Shown here: one piece after another, positions 1 to 8,822 of the stretch
How the letters are laid out: each line of letters starts with the position of its first letter
Numbering within the stretch: position 1 is the first letter of the stretch
Assembly: GCF_009380215.1 (NCBI RefSeq)
Contig: NZ_WHUG01000014.1
Span: 1-64,000, forward strand
Origin: Rugamonas aquatica
GTDB taxonomy: Bacteria > Pseudomonadota > Gammaproteobacteria > Burkholderiales > Burkholderiaceae_D
Direction: 5' to 3'
Length of the DNA stretch: 64,000 bases
Notes under the pieces: model-generated
What the model was told of the DNA's origin: nothing
The model's input: the letters and a program-made list of their open reading frames with translations, nothing else
Databases searched by the model: none
Position numbers and translations under genes: made by a program

Positions 1-3000
1 GCCGCGCGCCGCGCGCCCGGCCCGCGCAGCGCTGCCGGACGGCGAGGGCGGACTGATTGCGCCGCCGCGCCGCGAGCCCCGGCCACGTCTGACGCCCGAA
101 GAACAAGCGGCCCGCGACGCCGAACGCGCCTTCCGCAACCCGCTGCCGCCGATCACCTATCCCGAAGACCTGCCGGTCTCCGGCCGCCGCCACGAAATCG
201 CCGAAGCGCTGCAAAACAGCCAGGTCATCATCGTCTCCGGCGAAACCGGTTCCGGCAAGACCACGCAGCTGCCGAAGATCTGCCTGGAACTGGGACGCGG
301 CCAGAAAGGCCTGATCGGCCACACGCAGCCGCGCCGTATCGCCGCCTCGTCCACCGCCAAGCGCATCGCGCAGGAGCTGGGTACGCCGCTGGGCGAAACG
401 GTGGGCTTCAAGGTCCGCTTCGCCGACACGCTGACCAAGGGCGCCTCGGTCAAGCTGATGACCGACGGTATCCTGCTGGCCGAAACGCAGACCGACCCGC
501 TGCTGAAGAACTACGACACCATCATCATCGATGAAGCGCACGAACGCAGCCTGAATATCGACTTCCTTCTCGGCTACCTGAAGCAGCTGCTGCCGCGCCG
601 CCCGGACCTGAAGGTAATCATCACCTCCGCGACCATCGACGCCGACCGCTTCTCGCGCCACTTCGGCACGCCGGAAAAACCGGCGCCGGTGATCGAAGTC
701 TCCGGCCGCCTGTACAAGGTGGAAGTGCGCTATCGCCCGATCGAGAGCGATATCGTCAACCCCGCCGTAGCCAACGCCGAAGGCAAAGGCCAGCGCACCG
801 CCGCCGCCCGCGAAAAGCGCGACCTGATGGACGCCGTGGTCGACGGCGTCGACGAACTGGCCCGCCTGGGCTCGGGCGACGTGCTGGTGTTCCTGCCCGG
901 CGAACGCGAAATCCGCGACGCCGCCGAAGCGCTGCGCAAGCACCACCCGCCGCACGTGGAAATCCTGCCGCTGTTCGCCCGCCTGTCGGCCGAGGAGCAG
1001 GAGCGCGTGTTCAAGCTGACCAACGCCCGCCGCATCGTCCTGGCCACTAACGTCGCCGAAACCTCGCTGACCGTGCCGGGCATCCGCTACGTGGTGGACG
1101 CCGGCCTGGCGCGCGTGAAGCGCTACAGCTATCGCAACAAGGTCGAGCAGCTGCAGATCGAACCGATCGCGCAATCGGCCGCCAACCAGCGCGCCGGCCG
1201 TTGCGGCCGCGTGGCCGATGGCGTCTGCATCCGCCTGTACGAAGAGCAGGACTTCCTGCAGCGGCCGAAGTTCACCGAGCCGGAAATCCTGCGCTCGTCG
1301 CTGGCCTCGGTCATCCTGCGCATGAAGTCCCTGCACCTGACGGACGTGGAGACCTTCCCGTTCATCGAACCGCCGCTGGCCCGCGCCATCGCCGACGGCT
1401 ACCAGCTGCTGCAGGAACTGGGCGCGGTCGACGAATACAACCAGCTGACGCCACTGGGCAAGAAGCTGTCCAAGCTGCCGCTGGATCCGCGCGTAGGTCG
1501 CATGATCCTGGCCGCGCTGGACAACGTCTGCCTGAACGAAGTGCTCATCATCGCGTCCGCGCTGTCGGTGCAGGATCCGCGTGATCGTCCGATGGAGCAC
1601 CAGCAGGCCGCCGACGAAGCGCATAAGAAGTTCGCCGACGAGAAGTCGGAGTTCCTCAGTTATATAAAAATCTGGAAGTGGTTCGAAAACGCGATTGAGC
1701 ACAAGAAGACCAATCGCCAGCTGATGGACAACTGCCGCACCAACTTCCTGTCGCAGCTGCGGCTGCGCGAGTGGCGCGACGTGCATTCGCAACTGCTGAC
1801 CATCGTGAAGGAGCAGGGCTGGCGCATCAACGAAACGCCGGCCACCTACGAGAACCTGCACCTGGCGCTGCTGACTGGCCTGCTGGGTAACATCGGCTTC
1901 AAGGGCGAGGACGAACCGGGTGCCGGCTACCTGGGCGCGCGCGGCATCAAGTTCAATATCTGGCCGGGTTCCTCGCTGCTGAAGAAGCCGGGCAAGTGGA
2001 TCATGGCGGCCGAACTGGTCGACACCACGCGCCTGTACGCGCGCTGCGTGGCGCAGATCCAGCCGGAGTGGCTGGAAAAGGTCGGCGGCCATCTGCTGAA
2101 AAAATCGTGGGGCGAGCCGCGCTGGGAGAAGAAGTCCGCGCAAGTGAGTGCGTCCGAGCGCGCCACCTTGTACGGGCTGGTGGTGTACAGCCAGCGCCGC
2201 ATCAACTACGGTTTGTTCAATCCGGTCGAGGCGCGTGAGATCTTCATTCGCGATGCACTGGTCGGCGGCGACTATGAAACGCGTGCGCCGTTCTTCGCGC
2301 ACAACCACAAGCTAATCAAGGAGATTGAGAACCTTGAGCACAAGTCGCGCCGTCTCGACGTGCTGGTGGACGATGAACTGATCGCCGCCTTCTACGACAA
2401 GCTGATACCGGCCGACGTGGTCAACGGTGCAGGCTTCGAGAAGTGGCACAAGGATGCGACGTTCGCCGAGCCGAAGCTGCTGTACCTGAACCGCGACGAA
2501 TTGATGCGCCACGAAGCGGCCGGCGTCACCACGGACCTGTTCCCGAAGATGATGTCGGTGACGGGGCTGGAGATGCAGCTGACCTATCACTTCGAACCAG
2601 GCAGCGTGCGCGATGGCGTGACCATGGCGGTGCCGCTGTACGCCTTGAACCAGCTGCCGCGCGAACGTTGCGAGTGGCTGGTGCCGGGCATGTTGAAGGA
2701 GAAAGTGCATCTGCTGCTCAAGTCACTGCCGCAGAAGCTGCGCCGCCATTGCGTGCCGCTGCCTGACTACGCCGCCAAGTTCTGTGAGCGTGTGCATGAA
2801 GCGGGCGTGTTCGGGCGCGGCGATCTGGTCGACGCGATCATCGCCGACATCCGCGCGCAGATCACGATCTCGGTGCTGACCAGCGACTTCAAACCGGAGA
2901 CGCTGCCGGCTCACCACTTCATGAACTTCAAGGTGATCGACGAGCACGGACGCCAGCTGGACATGGGCCGCAACCTGGCCACGCTGCAGGCCGAATTCGG

Positions 3001-4054
3001 CACGCAGGCGCGGGAGAGCTTCCAGAAGATGGCCGAGTCGTCCGGCGGCCAGGGCGTGAGCATGCGCGCGTTGGGCAGCGGCGGCAGTGCGGCGTCGTCT
3101 GCCGCATCGTCGTCGGCGTCGGCGAAAGCTGGCGCACCGGCGGCGCAAGGCAAGGGCGCTCCCGCAGCCGCCGGCGCCGCGCCGACGGCCACCAGCGGCA
3201 TCACGCTGACCGGCCTGACCTCGTGGACCTTCGGCGAGCTGCCGGAGCTGCTGGAAATCGCGCAGGGCAAGCTGACGCTGATCGGCTTCCCGGCGCTGGT
3301 GGACAAGGGCTCGCACTGCGATCTGGAAGTGTTCGACGATCCGACCGTGGCGGCGCGTACGCACCGTGTCGGCCTGCGTCGCCTGTTCTCCTTGCAGATG
3401 AAGGACCAGATCAAGTTCATCGAAAAAGGCATCCCGGGCTTGCAGCAGATGGGCATGCAGTTCATGAGCATGGGCACGCAGGAAGAGCTGCGCGAGCAGA
3501 TCATCAACAAGGCGTTGGATATCGCCTGCCTGCAGGATCCGCTGCCGGTGGATGCGGCCAGCTTCGCCAAGCGCAAGGACGAAGGCAAGTCGCGCCTAGT
3601 GCTGCTGGTGAACGAGATTGCGCGGTTGCTGTCGCAGGTGCTGACCGAGTTCCATGGCTTGCCCAAGCGTTTGCAGGGGCTGCCCGCGCAGGCGGCGGCC
3701 GATATGCAGGCGCAGTTGCAAGGTTTGGTCAACAAGCGCTTCCTGTCGGAGAACGAGTACAGCCAGCTGTCGCACTTCCCGCGCTATCTGAAGGCGATGA
3801 ATGTGCGTATCGAGAAGCTGCGCGGCGACCCCGCGCGCGACGCCAAGCTGATGGCTGAATGGCAGCAGGCGGCGATGCTCTACCAGCGCGCCAACAAGGA
3901 CAAATCGGCCGGTAAGAACACCGATCCGAAGATGGTGGAATTCCGCTGGATGCTGGAGGAGTTGCGTGTGTCGCTGTTCGCGCAGGAGCTGCGTACGCCG
4001 ATGCCGGTATCGGCCAAGCGCTTGCTGAAAGTGTGGGAGTCGATGCAGCGCTAA
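1..4054 (+). CDS. hrpA: ATP-dependent RNA helicase HrpA (5' end cut by window)
   Basis: DEAH-box RNA helicase of the HrpA family, a cytoplasmic 3'-5' helicase acting on mRNA and stalled ribosomes. The frame is open from base 2, so the true start lies upstream; about 1350 residues are visible, already slightly more than the roughly 1300 usual for HrpA. Walker A GETGSGKTT is at 239-265, DEAH at 530-541, the TSAT motif III near 621-632, and motif VI QRAGRCGR near 1187. The HA2, OB-fold and long DUF3418-type C-terminal regions follow. An Ala/Ser/Gly-rich stretch at about 3075-3200 interrupts the C-terminal part and looks like a flexible linker. All helicase motifs are intact. It is followed after 78 bases by an unrelated esterase gene. 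Confidence 0.95.
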   Translation, partial: PRAARPARAALPDGEGGLIAPPRREPRPRLTPEEQAARDAERAFRNPLPPITYPEDLPVSGRRHEIAEALQNSQVIIVSGETGSGKTTQLPKICLELGRGQKGLIGHTQPRRIAASSTAKRIAQELGTPLGETVGFKVRFADTLTKGASVKLMTDGILLAETQTDPLLKNYDTIIIDEAHERSLNIDFLLGYLKQLLPRRPDLKVIITSATIDADRFSRHFGTPEKPAPVIEVSGRLYKVEVRYRPIESDIVNPAVANAEGKGQRTAAAREKRDLMDAVVDGVDELARLGSGDVLVFLPGEREIRDAAEALRKHHPPHVEILPLFARLSAEEQERVFKLTNARRIVLATNVAETSLTVPGIRYVVDAGLARVKRYSYRNKVEQLQIEPIAQSAANQRAGRCGRVADGVCIRLYEEQDFLQRPKFTEPEILRSSLASVILRMKSLHLTDVETFPFIEPPLARAIADGYQLLQELGAVDEYNQLTPLGKKLSKLPLDPRVGRMILAALDNVCLNEVLIIASALSVQDPRDRPMEHQQAADEAHKKFADEKSEFLSYIKIWKWFENAIEHKKTNRQLMDNCRTNFLSQLRLREWRDVHSQLLTIVKEQGWRINETPATYENLHLALLTGLLGNIGFKGEDEPGAGYLGARGIKFNIWPGSSLLKKPGKWIMAAELVDTTRLYARCVAQIQPEWLEKVGGHLLKKSWGEPRWEKKSAQVSASERATLYGLVVYSQRRINYGLFNPVEAREIFIRDALVGGDYETRAPFFAHNHKLIKEIENLEHKSRRLDVLVDDELIAAFYDKLIPADVVNGAGFEKWHKDATFAEPKLLYLNRDELMRHEAAGVTTDLFPKMMSVTGLEMQLTYHFEPGSVRDGVTMAVPLYALNQLPRERCEWLVPGMLKEKVHLLLKSLPQKLRRHCVPLPDYAAKFCERVHEAGVFGRGDLVDAIIADIRAQITISVLTSDFKPETLPAHHFMNFKVIDEHGRQLDMGRNLATLQAEFGTQARESFQKMAESSGGQGVSMRALGSGGSAASSAASSSASAKAGAPAAQGKGAPAAAGAAPTATSGITLTGLTSWTFGELPELLEIAQGKLTLIGFPALVDKGSHCDLEVFDDPTVAARTHRVGLRRLFSLQMKDQIKFIEKGIPGLQQMGMQFMSMGTQEELREQIINKALDIACLQDPLPVDAASFAKRKDEGKSRLVLLVNEIARLLSQVLTEFHGLPKRLQGLPAQAAADMQAQLQGLVNKRFLSENEYSQLSHFPRYLKAMNVRIEKLRGDPARDAKLMAEWQQAAMLYQRANKDKSAGKNTDPKMVEFRWMLEELRVSLFAQELRTPMPVSAKRLLKVWESMQR

Positions 4055-4132
4055 GCGCTTGTTATGAGCGCTGGCGCACGCAGTTTGGGGCGGCTTTCGG
4101 GGTAGACTTTATCGCAACAGGAGATCGCCGCG

Positions 4133-5281
4133 ATGAAGAGAGCCGCCAGCAGTTTGTTACGTACTTTGGTCCGCTCGGGGAAGCGGCAGAGCCGTTCCGT
4201 CAGCAAGATCGTGACGGCGCTGTTTGCCGTGCCCGCAGCCGCCAAGCCTAAACGAAAACGCAAGCCCGCCACCAAGGTCGCGAAGGCGGCCAAGGCGGCG
4301 ACGCCCCGTGCGCGCTCCACGCCCCGCCGCAGCACCGTTCCATCCGTCGCGATACACGTCCCGCCGTCGCCCGGTAAATGGCTGGCCTCCCACATTTCCG
4401 CACCGCCGGGCATCGGCACGCCCGCGCGCCGCATGAGCTATTGGCTTTACCTGCCGAACAATCCGCCCGAAGACACGCAGCGCAAAGGCTTGCCGCTGCT
4501 GGTGATGCTGCACGGCTGTCATCAAACCGCCACCCAGTTCGCGCAAGGAACGCGCATGAACCAGTGGGCGGAGCAGATGGGTTACGCAGTCCTCTATCCG
4601 CAGCAACTGGTCAGCTCCCAGGCGCAGCGCTGCTGGAAGTGGTACGACCGCGCCACGCAGCAGGGCGGTGGCGACGTGCCCATCATCGTCGGCATGATCG
4701 ATAAAGTGATGACGCAGTACGCCATCGACCGTTCGCGCATCTACATCGCCGGCATTTCGGCGGGCGCCGGCATGGCCAACATCATCGCGCTGAATCATCC
4801 GCATTTGTTCGCCGCCGTGGGGTTGCATTCGGGCCCCGTGTTCGGCGCGGGCCACAACACCATCGGCGCGCTGGGCGTGATGCAGCACGGCGCCGCCCTG
4901 CGTGCCGACGCCGCCGCGCACGAAGTGCTGACGCGCCATCCCCAGTTCCCCGGCATGCCCGCGATCCTGATCCAGGGCGCGGGCGACAACGTAGTCCGTC
5001 CCATCAACCAACTCCAGCTTGCGCGCCAGAGCCAACTGCTAAACCGCCTGTCGGCAGCACCGAAGATCACCCACAAACCGCAAGGACGCGGCGGCCGCCA
5101 CAACGCCCACCAGCTGCACGACTTCTACGAAGGAAGAAAGCTCCTGCTGCGCGTCGCTCACATCGCCGACCTCGAACACGCCTGGAGCGGCGGCGATCCG
5201 GCCCTGGCCTTCAACGCCAAGGCCGGTCCCGATGCCAGCAAGATGATGCTGGAGTTTTTCTCACGCCATCAGCGCGTGTAA
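4133..5281 (+). CDS. PHB depolymerase family esterase with basic N-terminal extension
   Basis: Predicted serine esterase of the short-chain PHA depolymerase / LpqC-type family (382 aa). The alpha/beta hydrolase core starts near residue 85. It shows the oxyanion-type LHGCHQT motif and a lipase box GISAGAGMAN that supplies the nucleophile. A conserved YPQQ and CWKWYD stretch lies between them, and a C-terminal His is expected in the EHAWSGG region. The first 80 residues are unusual: a short Ala/Val-rich segment without a clear cleavage site, then a Lys/Arg/Ala/Pro-rich tract (about residues 40-65) resembling histone H1-like or PhaF-type tails. The ATG at 4133 follows CAGGAGA at about 4119. Whether the protein is secreted or binds polyanions or PHA granules cannot be settled from sequence. 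Confidence 0.85.
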   Translation: MKRAASSLLRTLVRSGKRQSRSVSKIVTALFAVPAAAKPKRKRKPATKVAKAAKAATPRARSTPRRSTVPSVAIHVPPSPGKWLASHISAPPGIGTPARRMSYWLYLPNNPPEDTQRKGLPLLVMLHGCHQTATQFAQGTRMNQWAEQMGYAVLYPQQLVSSQAQRCWKWYDRATQQGGGDVPIIVGMIDKVMTQYAIDRSRIYIAGISAGAGMANIIALNHPHLFAAVGLHSGPVFGAGHNTIGALGVMQHGAALRADAAAHEVLTRHPQFPGMPAILIQGAGDNVVRPINQLQLARQSQLLNRLSAAPKITHKPQGRGGRHNAHQLHDFYEGRKLLLRVAHIADLEHAWSGGDPALAFNAKAGPDASKMMLEFFSRHQRV

Positions 5282-5284
5282 GCG

Positions 5285-6538
5285 TTACAGCAGAAACGCC
5301 AGCGCAGCCACAGCCGTCGGCGCCAGTGCGCCGGCCAGCAGTCCGATAGCGCCTATCGATTCATCCTGGAAGCCGCGACGCAGCAGCGATACGCCGGCCG
5401 GATTCGGCGCGTTGGCGATCACCGTCAGGCCGCCGCCGGCCACCGCGCCCGCCACCAGCATGTATTGCGACTGCGCCGAAATCCCTTCGATCAGCGAGCC
5501 CAGATAGGTCAGCGCGGCATTATCGGTAATCGCCGTCAGACCCAGCGCGCTGAAGAACAGCGCCACCGGCGGCAGGCTTTCCACAATCGGTTGCAACCAC
5601 CATTGCTGCATGCCGCCCAACACCACCAGCCCGGCCAGGAAGAAGCCCACCAGCAGGCCTTCCTTGACGATCAGGGGATTCTGGTAGCGCTGGTAAGCCT
5701 GCGTGAATCCCAGGAACAGCATGAAGATGCCGAGGAACAGCACCGGGTGATGCCCCAGCACCACCACCGCAGCCAGGAAGACCAGGTGGATGGCCGTCAC
5801 CATCAGCGGCACGGCGGGCGCCGCCTCCACCTCGGCCGACGCGGCCGCCGGCGCGCGCAAATGCGGACGCAGGATGACGCTGACCACGGTCGCGTTGATC
5901 ACCACCGCGATCGCCGCCTTCCAGCCGAAATGCGTGGCCATGAAGGCGCTGTCCCATTGCCAGGTGGTCGCCACCATCAGCACCGGCGGCGCGGCGTAGG
6001 CGGTCAGCGTGCCGCCGATCGAGACGTTGACGAACAACACGCCCAATGCGCCGTACTTCAGCCACTCCGGCATGCCCTCGCGGAAGATCAGCGGCGCCAG
6101 CATCAGCGCCGCCAGCGTCATCGCGGCCGGCTCGGTGATGAGCGAACCGGTCAGCGGCACCAGCGCCAGGCCGAACCACACCAGCGCCAGTTCGGCGCGC
6201 ATTGGTAGCAGCCTGGCCAGCACTAGCAGCACGCGCTGCACGATGTCCAGCACCGGCCGCGACGCGGCCACCACCATCACCGTGAACACGAACAGCGGCT
6301 CGGTGTACTGGCGCGATTCGGCATAGCTGATGGCGGCGTCGCTGCCGCCCAGCAGCGCCATGGCGATAATCAGGATGAAGGCCCAGAAACCGAACACCAC
6401 TTCCACCTCGCCCAGCAGGTGGAACAGCCCGGCATGACGCGGGTGGCGATGCGATAACACTTCGAAGGATTTGGCTGCGAAGGTGTGCAGCAGCGCCAGT
6501 CCGAACAGGATGGCGCCGACCAGTTGTATGGTTTGCAA
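5285..6538 (-). CDS. putative Na+/H+ antiporter (PF07399-type)
   Basis: Integral inner-membrane protein (417 aa) with about 11 hydrophobic segments, matching the 'putative Na+/H+ antiporter' family. Typical stretches are the N-terminal FAAKSFEVLSHRHPRHAG, a conserved SLITEPAAMTLAAL segment and AITDNAALTYLGSLIEG near the C-terminus; these acidic/polar intramembrane sites are characteristic of ion-transporter folds. The start is chosen at TTG 6538 because AAGGA (6549-6545) sits 6 bases upstream. A longer GTG-initiated frame reaches 6589 but has no ribosome-binding site. It is divergent from imuA, and the LexA box lies between the two genes. The 3' end converges on the PHA esterase with a 3-base gap. 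Substrate assignment is by family only. Confidence 0.8.
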   Translation of the reverse strand: MQTIQLVGAILFGLALLHTFAAKSFEVLSHRHPRHAGLFHLLGEVEVVFGFWAFILIIAMALLGGSDAAISYAESRQYTEPLFVFTVMVVAASRPVLDIVQRVLLVLARLLPMRAELALVWFGLALVPLTGSLITEPAAMTLAALMLAPLIFREGMPEWLKYGALGVLFVNVSIGGTLTAYAAPPVLMVATTWQWDSAFMATHFGWKAAIAVVINATVVSVILRPHLRAPAAASAEVEAAPAVPLMVTAIHLVFLAAVVVLGHHPVLFLGIFMLFLGFTQAYQRYQNPLIVKEGLLVGFFLAGLVVLGGMQQWWLQPIVESLPPVALFFSALGLTAITDNAALTYLGSLIEGISAQSQYMLVAGAVAGGGLTVIANAPNPAGVSLLRRGFQDESIGAIGLLAGALAPTAVAALAFLL

Positions 6539-6629
6539 AGGATGTCCTTGTTGAATTGCCTGAACTACATGGTACAGCAAGGGGCGCACGATACAGATTT
6601 GACCTTGCCAAAATCGGCTGCAAATAGTA

Positions 6630-6645
6630 CTGTGTATTTATACAG
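6630..6645. promoter_or_regulatory. LexA (SOS) box upstream of imuA
   Basis: CTGTGTATTTATACAG is a CTG-N10-CAG palindrome with an AT-rich centre, the classical proteobacterial LexA operator. It lies 27 bases before the imuA ATG. A possible -35 TTGCCA (6605-6610) lies upstream, so LexA would cover the -10 region. It also sits in the shared intergenic region with the divergent antiporter gene. Confidence 0.88.
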
Positions 6646-6672
6646 TATTTGCGGTAAAATCCGTTCCATATC

Positions 6673-7383
6673 ATGAACCGATCAGCTACTCTTGCCGCGC
6701 CTGAAGCCGTCCATCCATCGCTATGGCTGGCGTCGCAGCTGGCGCACAGCGCCACCCGCTGCGTCGACACCGGCTTTGCCGCCTTGTCGGCGCAATTGCC
6801 GGGCGGCGGCTGGCCGCTGGGCACGCTGATCGACCTGCTGGTGCAGCAGCACGGCATCGGCGAGCTGCGCCTGCTGCGGCCGGCGTTGCTGGGGCTGGGC
6901 AAGCGGCCCATCGCGCTGCTGCAACCGCCGCACGCACCGCAGGCGCTGGCTCTCGCGGCGCTGGGGCTGGAGCCGTCGCAGTTGATCTGGATACGCAGCG
7001 GCGCCAAAAGCGGCGACGCCTTGTGGGCCGCGGAACAAGTGCTGCGCAGCGGCTGTTGCGGCGCGCTGCTGCTGTGGCAAAACCATGCGCGCGGCGAAAC
7101 GCTGCGCCGCCTGCATCTGGCCGCGCAAAGCGGGGACACGCTGTTCTGCATGCTGCGGCCGCTGGCCGCCGCGCAGGATGCGTCGCCTGCGCCGCTGCGG
7201 CTGTCGCTGCACACCGCGCCGGGCGGCGTCAACATCGGCTTTGTCAAACGACGAGGGCCGCAACGCGACACGCCCTTGTTCTTGCCCTTAACCCCATCGC
7301 TCTTACAACGCCATGCGCCTCTGGATCGGAATACACCTGCCACGGCTCCCGCTCGAAGTATTCTGCCCGCGCTGGTCGGATGA
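6673..7383 (+). CDS. imuA: translesion synthesis-associated protein ImuA
   Basis: ImuA (236 aa), the RecA/SulA-like accessory subunit of the ImuA-ImuB-DnaE2 mutasome that supports damage-induced mutagenic translesion synthesis. Typical features are the N-terminal segment PGGGWPLGTLIDLLVQQ, a conserved ELRLLRPAL stretch and a central GALLLWQNH-like strand resembling the RecA fold; no complete Walker A is present, as expected for the family. The LexA box just upstream shows SOS control. Its 3' end overlaps the imuB start by 71 bases, indicating co-transcription and probably coupled translation. Downstream genes do not include dnaE2, which lies about 22 kb away. Confidence 0.9.
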   Translation: MNRSATLAAPEAVHPSLWLASQLAHSATRCVDTGFAALSAQLPGGGWPLGTLIDLLVQQHGIGELRLLRPALLGLGKRPIALLQPPHAPQALALAALGLEPSQLIWIRSGAKSGDALWAAEQVLRSGCCGALLLWQNHARGETLRRLHLAAQSGDTLFCMLRPLAAAQDASPAPLRLSLHTAPGGVNIGFVKRRGPQRDTPLFLPLTPSLLQRHAPLDRNTPATAPARSILPALVG

Positions 7384-8791
7384 CCGCTGCACGGTGGTGC
7401 TGGAGCAGGAGCGGGTGGTGGCCATGTCGACGCTGGCGGAACAGGCCGGCGTAGAGGAGGGCATGCGGCGCGGCGGCGCGCTGATGCTGGCGCCGCAAGC
7501 GCAGTTCCAGCAGCGCGCGTTGCCACTGGAGGCGGATGCGCAGCACGCGGTGGCGATGGCGCTGCTGCAATTCACACCGCAGCTGGCGCAGGCGGAGGAG
7601 GCCACGCTGCTGCTCGACGTGGGCGCCAGCCTGCGCCTGTTCGGCGGCGTGCGCGCGCTGTGCCGGCAAGTGGCGGCCAGCATGGAAGCGCTCGGTTTTA
7701 CCGCCGTGCTCAGCTGCGCGGCCACCGCGCGCGGAGCCTGGCTGCTGGCCCGTAGCAGCGCCGGACGGGCCTTGACGATGGAGGCGTTAGCGCGGCGCAT
7801 GGACCGCTTGCCCAGCAGCCTGCTGCCCCCGGCTCGGCCCTACCTGAGCTGGTTGGAGGGCATAGGGTGCTTGACGCTGGGCGAGATGCGCCGCCTACCG
7901 CGTCCCGGCTTGCAGCGCCGCTGCGGCCGGGCCCTGCTGGACGTGCTGGACGACGCCTACGGCGAACGGGCCGAGATGCACCAATGGCTGGCGGCGCCGG
8001 CCAGCTTCCGCGCCAAGCTGGAGCTGTTCGACCGCGTGGAAAACGCCGAGGCCCTGCTGTTCGGCGCGCGCCGCCTGCTGCAGCAGCTGACCGGCTGGCT
8101 CAGCGCGCACCAGTTCGCGGTCGAGCGTATCCGCCTGCTGCTGGAGCATGAACGCGGCAAGGTGGCCGGCCCGCCGACGGTGATCGACATCGTGCTGGCC
8201 GAGCCGGTCTGGCGCGACGAGCATCTGGTGCGCCTGCTCAAGGAGCGCCTGGCCAAGCAGGTGCTGGATGCGCCGGTGATCGGCCTGTGCCTGGAGGCGC
8301 CGCAGGTGCAGCCGATGGCGCCGCCGAGCGATTCGCTGTTCCCCGAGCCGGGCGGCAGCAAGGAGGATTGGCAGCGCCTGCTGGAAGTGCTGACCGCGCG
8401 GCTGGGACCGGAGAACGTGCTGCAAGCCGCGCCGCGCGCCGACTACCGCCCCGAGCAGGCCAACGCCTGGGTCAGCGTGCAGGAAAAAATCCGTCCCGCC
8501 GACGCCCGCGCCCAACTGCCGCCGGACATGCCCAGCCTGCCGCGTCCGGCCTGGCTGCTGGCCAAGCCCATCCCCTTGCTGATGCGCGATCATCGGCCGT
8601 TCTACGGCTCGCCGCTGAAGATCATGTCCACCGGCGAGCGCATCGAGGCCGGCTGGTGGAGCACGATGCAAACCCGCGACTATTTCATGGCCGAGGGCGA
8701 GGACTTCGCCCACTACTGGCTGTACCGGGAACGCACCGGCCACGAGGGCGAACAGTCGGCGCGCTGGTATCTGCACGGTTTGTTTGGTTAA
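7313..8791 (+). CDS. imuB: ImuB, catalytically degenerate Y-family polymerase-like protein
   Basis: ImuB (492 aa) is a Y-family DNA polymerase homologue that acts as a scaffold linking DnaE2, ImuA and the beta clamp. It starts with the family-typical MRLWIGIHLPRLPLEVF, where active Y polymerases carry catalytic Asp residues. The second catalytic motif is replaced by LLLDVGASLRLFGG, so polymerase activity is not expected. The C-terminal half carries the ImuB-specific region ending in a conserved WWS..TRDYFMAEG....YWLYRER stretch. The ATG at 7313 lies inside imuA (71-base overlap). It belongs to the SOS operon driven from the LexA box at 6630. Confidence 0.93.
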   Translation: MRLWIGIHLPRLPLEVFCPRWSDDRCTVVLEQERVVAMSTLAEQAGVEEGMRRGGALMLAPQAQFQQRALPLEADAQHAVAMALLQFTPQLAQAEEATLLLDVGASLRLFGGVRALCRQVAASMEALGFTAVLSCAATARGAWLLARSSAGRALTMEALARRMDRLPSSLLPPARPYLSWLEGIGCLTLGEMRRLPRPGLQRRCGRALLDVLDDAYGERAEMHQWLAAPASFRAKLELFDRVENAEALLFGARRLLQQLTGWLSAHQFAVERIRLLLEHERGKVAGPPTVIDIVLAEPVWRDEHLVRLLKERLAKQVLDAPVIGLCLEAPQVQPMAPPSDSLFPEPGGSKEDWQRLLEVLTARLGPENVLQAAPRADYRPEQANAWVSVQEKIRPADARAQLPPDMPSLPRPAWLLAKPIPLLMRDHRPFYGSPLKIMSTGERIEAGWWSTMQTRDYFMAEGEDFAHYWLYRERTGHEGEQSARWYLHGLFG

Positions 8792-8822
8792 ATGGAGGGT
8801 GTTATCTACAGCAGGATGCACC

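Noticed and set aside
5520..7526. Minus-strand frame running across the antiporter and imuA
   Set aside because: It crosses two well-supported genes and the LexA-box promoter, and is rich in Arg/Gly/Pro shadow sequence.
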